NCBI GenBank assembly: GCA_020201015.1
Contig: JAIVHN010000054.1
Location: forward strand, 1 to 10,893
DNA: 10,893 nucleotides
Source of the DNA: Spirochaeta sp.
Lineage (GTDB): Bacteria > Spirochaetota > Spirochaetia > DSM-27196 > SLAA01
Direction of reading: 5' to 3'
In this document: one piece after another, positions 5,931 to 10,893 of the stretch
How the letters are laid out: every line of letters starts with the position of its first letter
Position numbering within the stretch: the stretch's first letter is position 1
Notes under the pieces: generated by a model
Told to the model about the DNA's origin: nothing
Database searches by the model: none
The model's input: only the letters and a program-made list of their open reading frames with translations
Translations under genes and position numbers: made by a program

Positions 5931-7592
5931 ATGAAACAACCTAGATATACCGTCGACAACGTATCAAGCACTGTAGTGATAAACGGCTACGACCTAAGTC
6001 TGCCACTACTTGAGCAGCTGTCTCACGGCAACACAGGACTCCGACCGGGACTCACGGCGGTACTTGCTGAGTCTGCGCTCATCGCGGCTGAGGAGTCGCG
6101 AGCAATGCTTGAGCGGTTATTGGCCGAGGGTGCTGAGATCTACGGCGTGACTAGTGGGTTTGGCGAGAACTGTGCAACGGCGGTGGCTCCGCAGGCGGCG
6201 GTCGAGTTGCAGCGTAAGCTGGTTGCGTACCACGGGGTTGGCTGCGGAGCGCCCTTGTCGGTGGAAGAGACGCGAGCGGTGGTCCTCACACGGCTTAACA
6301 CGCTGGCCCGCGGCTATTCAGGGGTGCGTCCGCTGCTCCTTGAACACATGCTAGATCTTATACAGGCCGACGTACTTCCGGTAATTCCAGAAATCGGGTC
6401 GGTAGGAGCCTCTGGGGACCTTACGCCATTGTCGTATCTGGCCGCTCTGGTGAGCGGGGATCGAGAGGCCTGCTGGCAGGGCCGTCGCATGCCAGCGGCG
6501 GATGCCCTAGTGGGTGCTGGCATAGAACCGCTGGAGCTCCGCGAAAAAGAGGGGCTTGCCATTATGAATGGGACGGCAGTCATGACCGGAATAGCTGCCC
6601 TTGCTGTTCAGAGTTTGGGTCGATGTTTTGGTCTGGCCGAACGGTTAGCGGCGGGTGCTGTTGAGGTAAGCGGTGGCGACCGGCGCGCCTTTGATCCCGA
6701 TGCTCACAGCCTTAAGCCTCATCCCGGGCAGCAGAGTTCTGCCGAGCGTATGTATCGCTATCTTAGCGTTTCAGACGACCCGGCTGCCCGCTCAAACGAC
6801 CCTGTTGCAGCTGCGCATCAACTTACTACTACGGGGCTGGAGCCGCAACACCGTGTGCAGGATGTCTACTCACTGCGCTGCGCGCCGCAGCTTATAGGCG
6901 CCGCTGTCGACACCCTTTCCGAAACTGTGCGGGTGCTCACCGTGGAGCTGAACTCAAGTAACGATAATCCCCTTTTTGATCCGGTGAATAACAAGGTCTA
7001 CAACACCGGTCATTTCCAAGGGAGCCATGTTGCCCTTGCGTCGGATGCACTCCGCAACGCCGCGGCCCTGGTAGCCGACCTTTTGGATAAACAGTGTCTT
7101 TTACTGCTCGACGGCGCCCGCAGCGGCTTGCCGCCGAACCTTGCTCCACCGCAGGACAGCAGCACTGAGAATGACGTGTCGGGGCATGGTGCGCCTGCAG
7201 CTGCCCCAAATCATGGCTTGAAGGCGCTGGGTATTACGGTGAGCGCACTTGCCGCCGAGATTGACTCACTAAGCGCTCCAATAGCGTCCAGGTCTCGACC
7301 AACTGAGTCCATGAATCAGGATGTCGTTTCATTGGGGCAGCTTTCGGCGCGCCGCGTGCGTGAGGTTGCTCGCCTGTTTGAGCTTATGTGCGCCGCCGTT
7401 TCTATTGTGGTAGCCCAGGCGGCCGCATTGCGTGCGGTAGGGACTACGGGAAAGGAGCCTTCGCCCGCGCTTGAACAGCTGTGCCTCTGGGTGCGAGCCT
7501 CGGTACCGGCGCTCCAAGACGACCGTGCCCTCGACACGGAGTTGCAGACGTTGGCGGGTAGGGTTGCTGAGTGGCCCTCCATTACGGGGTGA
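5931..7592 (+). CDS. tal: Aromatic amino acid ammonia-lyase, probable tyrosine ammonia-lyase
   Basis: A 553-residue MIO-type lyase. Ala160-Ser161-Gly162 (GSVGASGDLTPL) would cyclise to the MIO cofactor. Tyr71 in YGVTSGFG is the catalytic Tyr. NSSNDNPLFDP, YSLRCAPQ and NQDVVSLG are present. Gln463 in the last motif matches PAL/TAL enzymes, where histidine ammonia-lyase (HAL) has Glu. With pyp and the ligase beside it, the likely reaction is L-tyrosine to p-coumarate plus ammonia. The selectivity pair, aligned ungapped from Tyr71, is Tyr100-His101, not the His-Leu of Rhodobacter TAL. Residues about 406-426 are an extra low-complexity loop. I chose the ATG at 5931 because family homology begins just after it. 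No good ribosome-binding site precedes it, and an in-frame TTG at 5853 would add 26 residues. Alternatives: HAL, or a tyrosine aminomutase of the same fold. Confidence 0.85.
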   Translation: MKQPRYTVDNVSSTVVINGYDLSLPLLEQLSHGNTGLRPGLTAVLAESALIAAEESRAMLERLLAEGAEIYGVTSGFGENCATAVAPQAAVELQRKLVAYHGVGCGAPLSVEETRAVVLTRLNTLARGYSGVRPLLLEHMLDLIQADVLPVIPEIGSVGASGDLTPLSYLAALVSGDREACWQGRRMPAADALVGAGIEPLELREKEGLAIMNGTAVMTGIAALAVQSLGRCFGLAERLAAGAVEVSGGDRRAFDPDAHSLKPHPGQQSSAERMYRYLSVSDDPAARSNDPVAAAHQLTTTGLEPQHRVQDVYSLRCAPQLIGAAVDTLSETVRVLTVELNSSNDNPLFDPVNNKVYNTGHFQGSHVALASDALRNAAALVADLLDKQCLLLLDGARSGLPPNLAPPQDSSTENDVSGHGAPAAAPNHGLKALGITVSALAAEIDSLSAPIASRSRPTESMNQDVVSLGQLSARRVREVARLFELMCAAVSIVVAQAAALRAVGTTGKEPSPALEQLCLWVRASVPALQDDRALDTELQTLAGRVAEWPSITG

Positions 7593-8718
7593 GTTCGGCT
7601 TGTTTGGCGGCAGGTGCTGGACGGCAAATTGAGAAGAAGTACCGGTCAAAGACTTCACACTTGAGTCGAAAGGGTTGGTACATGTACTCCTGCTCCGAAG
7701 TCTGGTCAGATTCGAGGCGACCGGAAGAAGGGGTGCCGCCCATTGTTGCTACTGCCCAAGCGGCATTCCGGCCCGCTATCTCCCCTTGACGTTGTGCGTC
7801 ACGCCATAGATGAGTTACCCGTCCCGCAGGATGCTCGGCGCAGTCGCCACAGGCGTAGATATCGGGGTTGGAGGTGTGCAGCTGCCCGTCAACCCGTATC
7901 GCGGCTCCGGTATCAAGTCCCGCAAGCACCGCTACCTCGGTTCGTGGGCGGAAGCCCATGCAGAAGACAAGTGTATCTACCCGGCATATCTCACTTCCGT
8001 CGCCAGCCTCAATGCGAATAGGCCTCTTGTCCCTCTGATCCTGGAGCGAATACCGTAGCGGCTGCACAGGACGATGAATAGTAATTCCGTTGTGCACAAG
8101 AACAGCGGCTATCTCGGTGCCCGCAGCCTCGTTGAGATAGGGTTCGAGCGGATACTGGCCCTTGCCAATGATGTGTACCGTAGCGCCAAGCTTCGACAGT
8201 TGCTCCCCAACCTCAACTCCAAGAATGCCGTCACCAACAATAGCAACCACGGGCTCCGATAGAGCGGTGACTCGGCTCCGCAGTTCCTCAGTTCGTGCAA
8301 TATCATGTGAATGCAGGCTTGTTAAGCGTAGTGCTTGCGGCAGCGGCGGGAGAACCGGGGCGGCGCCGGTCGCCAGGACGAGCTTACGCCATGTGACGGT
8401 TGTGGCTATCCTCTCTTCCGGTTGGCTGACAAAGGTCAGTGTGTGAGCATCTGCATCCACTGCAGTGACTCGAAAGCCAAAGGCGGTGTCGATATTGTTA
8501 ATTGCGTACCAGCTTTCCTCTTGCAGCGAAAATTCCGTCCGTTCAAAGCCACTCGCAATTGCTTTAGAGATTTTGGTTCTCTTATACGCGGGCCGGTCTT
8601 CCTCTCCTACAAAGAGAATGCTCGCCTCCGGAGCCTGCATGCGTGCCGCTTCAACAGCTGCGGAACCGGCGGCGCCACAGCCCACTACAACGATATCGTA
8701 AAGATTAGTATCTTCCAC
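7582..8718 (-). CDS. NADH:rubredoxin reductase-like FAD-dependent oxidoreductase
   Basis: The 378-residue protein has the pyridine-nucleotide-disulfide reductase fold without a redox-active disulfide motif. FAD is bound by GCGAAG (13-18), the ATG motif in LVLATGAAP (117-119) and YACGDCAE (289-295). NAD(P)H is bound by GDGILGVE (162-169). Lys52 in RTKISK matches the conserved Lys of rubredoxin-reductase and NirB-like proteins. The length is close to NorW (377) and clostridial NROR (379). The acceptor (rubredoxin, flavorubredoxin or another carrier) is unknown, since no such gene is in the window. The start is GTG at 8718, supported by AGGAG at 8725-8729. Its 3' end overlaps that of the lyase gene by 11 bp, tail to tail. 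No link to PYP function is established. Confidence 0.82.
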   Translation of the reverse strand: MEDTNLYDIVVVGCGAAGSAAVEAARMQAPEASILFVGEEDRPAYKRTKISKAIASGFERTEFSLQEESWYAINNIDTAFGFRVTAVDADAHTLTFVSQPEERIATTVTWRKLVLATGAAPVLPPLPQALRLTSLHSHDIARTEELRSRVTALSEPVVAIVGDGILGVEVGEQLSKLGATVHIIGKGQYPLEPYLNEAAGTEIAAVLVHNGITIHRPVQPLRYSLQDQRDKRPIRIEAGDGSEICRVDTLVFCMGFRPRTEVAVLAGLDTGAAIRVDGQLHTSNPDIYACGDCAEHPAGRVTHLWRDAQRQGEIAGRNAAWAVATMGGTPSSGRLESDQTSEQEYMYQPFRLKCEVFDRYFFSICRPAPAAKQAELTP

Positions 8719-8724
8719 CTTCTG

Positions 8725-8729
8725 CTCCT
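8725..8729 (-). promoter_or_regulatory. Ribosome-binding site deciding a GTG start
   Basis: On the minus strand AGGAG lies 6 nt before the GTG at 8716-8718. This supports GTG as the true start of the flavoprotein. The FAD-binding GxGxxG begins 12 residues in, as expected for the family. Confidence 0.75.
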
Positions 8730-8808
8730 ACCGGGAATATCTGCATTTCTGTGTCCTGGGACAATGAGGAATAGCGTAACAATTCCAAGCAGCCAACCAG
8801 TAGAAATG

Positions 8809-8833
8809 CTACAATGCTGTAGTCAACATTGAC
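8809..8833. promoter_or_regulatory. Two adjacent short inverted repeats at a divergent promoter (possible operator)
   Basis: CTACA-atgc-TGTAG (8809-8822) directly abuts GTCAA-ca-TTGAC (8822-8833), sharing one base. The second repeat covers most of the -35 box of the downstream gene. The pair lies between the flavoprotein gene (minus) and the dihydroorotate-dehydrogenase-like gene (plus). A repressor site is possible, but five-base arms occur by chance fairly often. Confidence 0.3.
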
Positions 8834-8858
8834 AGCGAGTTAACTTTGCGTGTACTAT
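8829..8858 (+). promoter_or_regulatory. Sigma70-type promoter for the DHOD-like gene
   Basis: A perfect TTGACA (8829-8834), an 18-bp spacer and TACTAT (8853-8858) stand before the gene at 8908. Transcription would start near 8865, leaving a leader of about 40 nt that contains AAGGAAG (8897-8903) just ahead of the ATG. It is the clearest promoter in the window. Confidence 0.7.
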
Positions 8859-8907
8859 AAGTTCATATCGATTCAGTGAACTTTAATCCCATCCGTAAGG
8901 AAGTATT

Positions 8908-9888
8908 ATGCCGAATCTTTCCACCAGTTACCTTGGACTTGAGCTTCGTAACCCTATTGTTGTAGCCAGCTCCAGTCTTACGAAGAACCTTGAGAATGTT
9001 AAAGCCTGCGCAGAGGCAGGGGCCGGTGCGGTACAGCTCAAGTCTATTTTTGAAGAAGAAATTGAAGCCGCAATTATGGATCTTGAACGGAATCCCAGTG
9101 GCCATACCGAGGCGATCGACTACATCCGGTCGGTCCAGACCTCATTCAACTTGGACAGCTACAAAAAGCTAATTCGAGACGCAAAGGCCGCCACCTCGGT
9201 GCCTATCATCGCAAGCGTAAACGCGGTGAGCTCAGATTGGTGGGTGAACCAAGTGAAGAGCATAGAAGAGGCTGGCGCCGACGCCTTGGAGCTCAATATC
9301 TCTCTATTGCCGCATGATTACCGCGACACCGAGGAAAAAATAATTCAGTTCTATCTCGACACTGTTGCAGCTGTGCGCAAAGAGGTGAAGCTGCCGATTG
9401 CTGTTAAGATCGGGCATTACTTTACCTCCATTCCAGCCTTGGCGGAGAAGCTTCGTTGGAAAGGTGCCGACGGTTTGGTGTTGTTTAACCGCTTCTACCA
9501 ACTAGACATAAATACAGAAAAGCAAGAGTTGAGTGCAGGCTCGCCCATTAGTGCACCAACTGATATAGCTATTCCTTTGCGCTGGGTTTCGTTGCTGTAT
9601 GGTAAGACCGACCTTCAGTTGGCCGCATCTGGTGGCGTGCATGACGGCAATGGTGCAGTTAAAGTACTACTTGCCGGGGCACAAATTGCTCAGGTGTGTT
9701 CGGCGCTGTATAAAAACAAGATCGAGTACCTCAAGACAATGGTTTCGGATCTTGAGGCGTGGATGGAGAAGCATAACTATAGCTCAGTTGATCAATTCCG
9801 AGGTAAGTTGAGCCAAGCTCATAGTGACCGCCCGCAAAACTATGAACGCCTGCAGTATATTCAAACACTTGGCGGACACTCCAAGTAG
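8908..9888 (+). CDS. Dihydroorotate dehydrogenase-like flavoprotein lacking the catalytic Cys/Ser
   Basis: This is a 326-residue TIM-barrel protein of the dihydroorotate-dehydrogenase-like group. It begins LGLELRNPIVVASSSLTKN, then VQLKSIFEEEI (Lys45 near FMN), LELNISLLP (127-135), PIAVKIG and a C-terminal LAASGGVHDG phosphate-binding loop. In true class 1 enzymes the active-site loop reads N-x-S-C-P-N and in class 2 N-x-S-S-P-N. Here it is N-I-S-L-L-P, so the catalytic base is replaced by Leu. FMN binding is likely, but dihydroorotate oxidation is doubtful. As I recall, a conserved-domain subgroup of exactly this kind has no known function. The ATG has AAGGAAG just upstream and a good promoter, so it should be well expressed. 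A strong terminator follows about 50 nt after the stop. It appears to be a single-gene unit. Confidence 0.85.
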   Translation: MPNLSTSYLGLELRNPIVVASSSLTKNLENVKACAEAGAGAVQLKSIFEEEIEAAIMDLERNPSGHTEAIDYIRSVQTSFNLDSYKKLIRDAKAATSVPIIASVNAVSSDWWVNQVKSIEEAGADALELNISLLPHDYRDTEEKIIQFYLDTVAAVRKEVKLPIAVKIGHYFTSIPALAEKLRWKGADGLVLFNRFYQLDINTEKQELSAGSPISAPTDIAIPLRWVSLLYGKTDLQLAASGGVHDGNGAVKVLLAGAQIAQVCSALYKNKIEYLKTMVSDLEAWMEKHNYSSVDQFRGKLSQAHSDRPQNYERLQYIQTLGGHSK

Positions 9889-9935
9889 ATAAGACTCACT
9901 CGGTAGGGAAGCTAAGCTACCTACCAACGTGTCAC

Positions 9936-9987
9936 AAAAAAATACGGCCGCATAGGAGTACATCCCATGCGGCCTTTTTTGTTTTTT
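9936..9987. terminator. Bidirectional intrinsic terminator
   Basis: Stem arms GGCCGCAT (9946-9953) and ATGCGGCC (9967-9974) pair perfectly. After one mismatch, GGA (9955-9957) pairs with TCC (9963-9965) around a five-base loop. A T-run (TTTTTTGTTTTTT, 9975-9987) follows on the plus strand. The A-run at 9936-9942 gives the matching U-tract on the minus strand. It serves the convergent genes ending at 9888 and 10014. Confidence 0.93.
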
Positions 9988-10013
9988 ATGCAGCCAACCT
10001 ATGCAGGTTTGGC

Positions 10014-10893
10014 TTATCCAGAGAAGGTCTGTTCGTAGTCCTCAAGACTGCCGTTGTTCAGACAAACGTCAATAATGCGCTTACCGTCGGCGCTCAGGTC
10101 GTCAGTGTAGAACTTCGAAATCTCTTGGCGAAAGAAGGCTGTGAGAATTTCGGCTCCGGCGTCATACCCGTCGGTACCGACCTCTACCTGCTCATGGACC
10201 ATGAGTAGGCCCTTTGGCATGAGCTGGCCGTTGACCTTCAACGAGGGCAACGCATAACCAAGCAGTGGACAACGTGCATCGACCAGCTTACCGGGTCGAA
10301 AGCGCACACTGCCGCGACGGGCAATGTACTCGCGTGCAATCCATTCCGGATTAAATCCAACGTGGTACGCTCCAATGTACTGGTTCGGAATGAGTACATA
10401 GCGTGTTCGCGGAGTAGAACGGATCTGCTCTAAAAGCAAATTAGCATGGCGAACCTTTTTGCCGGTCGCAAAAGGCCAGTAACTGCCTACTCCCTCACTT
10501 GCCAGCCCCTCACCGCCGACAATACTTGGGTTCGAGTGTCCGCGAGGTGCAACCAAACGCCACAACCACGCAAGGGCTGGTGGAAGAATGTGGAGCATTC
10601 CAATAATGCCGTAGTTGGGTTTATCACGGGTTGTGGGTGGCGTACGTACGCCGAAACTACGGACATCGATCTCCACAGGATCATTCACAATGCCCGGCAT
10701 AAAACGACGTGGCATAATTACTCGTGGGTTAGGGCAGCGTTGGCCGGGTGCATCCATGGTGTGCTCCCAAATAAGCGCCGTAGATCCCGGCTTTCCTTCA
10801 ATGTTTAAGTAAATGAGTGGTTCTGGGGGATTAATACACAGCCGTTCCAGTGAGGGGTCGGTTCCGTAGTCTTTCAAGTGATCTACACGGAGA
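10014..10893 (-). CDS. DUF4914-like protein, C-terminal part (5' end cut by window)
   Basis: The frame runs open to the right edge of the window, so at least the last 292 residues are present and the true start lies outside; the TTG at 10877 is internal. The stretch NIEGKPGSTALIWEH, followed by a Cys-containing PNPRVIMPRRFMPG block and EIDVRSFGVRTPP, looks to me like the DUF4914 family. I recall these as proteins of about 600 residues or more with no assigned function, present in spirochaetes, Bacteroidetes and clostridia. A distant relation to ATP-dependent carboxykinases is possible but not shown here. No signal peptide or membrane helix is evident in the visible part. It is convergent with the DHOD-like gene and shares its terminator. 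Confidence 0.6.
   Translation of the reverse strand, partial: LRVDHLKDYGTDPSLERLCINPPEPLIYLNIEGKPGSTALIWEHTMDAPGQRCPNPRVIMPRRFMPGIVNDPVEIDVRSFGVRTPPTTRDKPNYGIIGMLHILPPALAWLWRLVAPRGHSNPSIVGGEGLASEGVGSYWPFATGKKVRHANLLLEQIRSTPRTRYVLIPNQYIGAYHVGFNPEWIAREYIARRGSVRFRPGKLVDARCPLLGYALPSLKVNGQLMPKGLLMVHEQVEVGTDGYDAGAEILTAFFRQEISKFYTDDLSADGKRIIDVCLNNGSLEDYEQTFSG

Noticed and set aside
5931..7592. Histidine ammonia-lyase (hutH)
   Set aside because: Gln463 in NQDVVSLG is PAL/TAL-like where HAL has Glu, and the gene is paired with pyp and a coumarate ligase rather than other hut genes. His101 leaves some doubt.
8335..8832. 165-codon open frame on the plus strand
   Set aside because: It lies mostly antisense to the flavoprotein gene, which has clear FAD and NAD motifs and a good ribosome-binding site. 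The translated frame shows no recognisable domain.
8908..9888. Genuine pyrD (dihydroorotate dehydrogenase)
   Set aside because: The catalytic Cys/Ser loop is N-I-S-L-L-P, and no other pyrimidine-biosynthesis gene is in the window.

Overview
The window is a protein-dense stretch of bacterial DNA, with seven genes (two cut by the window edges) and no gene-free gap above about 190 bases. Much of it is roughly 60% G+C by hand counts of sample lines. I saw no tRNA, rRNA, CRISPR array, transposase or phage gene. The organism is not certain. An outer-membrane metallopeptidase/propeller/barrel protein, a DUF4914-type protein and a dihydroorotate-dehydrogenase-like protein together would fit a free-living spirochaete or a similar diderm. 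This is an inference, and the phylum should be treated as open.

The centrepiece (4222-7592) is a complete, compact photoactive yellow protein (PYP) module. The minus strand carries pyp (5453-5830), followed after 7 nt by a p-coumarate:CoA ligase-like gene (4222-5445). Divergently, on the plus strand, lies an aromatic amino acid ammonia-lyase of the tyrosine ammonia-lyase type (5931-7592). Together they can account for the whole photoreceptor: the lyase turns tyrosine into p-coumarate, the ligase activates it to a thioester, and Cys69 of PYP takes it up as chromophore. PYP keeps all the known photocycle residues (Tyr42, Glu46, Thr50, Arg52, Cys69, Met100). It aligns without gaps to the Halorhodospira halophila protein as I remember it, at roughly two-thirds identity. 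The pyp gene is about 44% G+C, clearly lower than the lyase gene beside it.

Left of the module are the 3' part of a large secreted or outer-membrane protein gene (1-2571: gluzincin-type metallopeptidase, beta-propeller, low-complexity linkers, C-terminal barrel-like region) and an amidase-signature hydrolase (2634-4202). The amidase carries an Ala-rich insertion encoded by a perfect 32-bp palindrome. Right of the module are an NADH:rubredoxin-reductase-like flavoprotein (7582-8718, minus), which overlaps the lyase gene tail to tail by 11 bp, and a dihydroorotate-dehydrogenase-like protein without the usual catalytic Cys/Ser (8908-9888, plus) behind a good sigma70-type promoter. A bidirectional terminator (about 9936-9987) separates that gene from a partial DUF4914-like gene (10014-10893, minus).

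The PYP module has convergent neighbours on both sides and one divergent control region of about 100 bp inside. It therefore looks like a self-contained, transferable cassette. Its lyase has an unusual Tyr-His selectivity pair, and its ligase begins with a segment resembling an acyl-carrier domain. These are the points most worth a second look.
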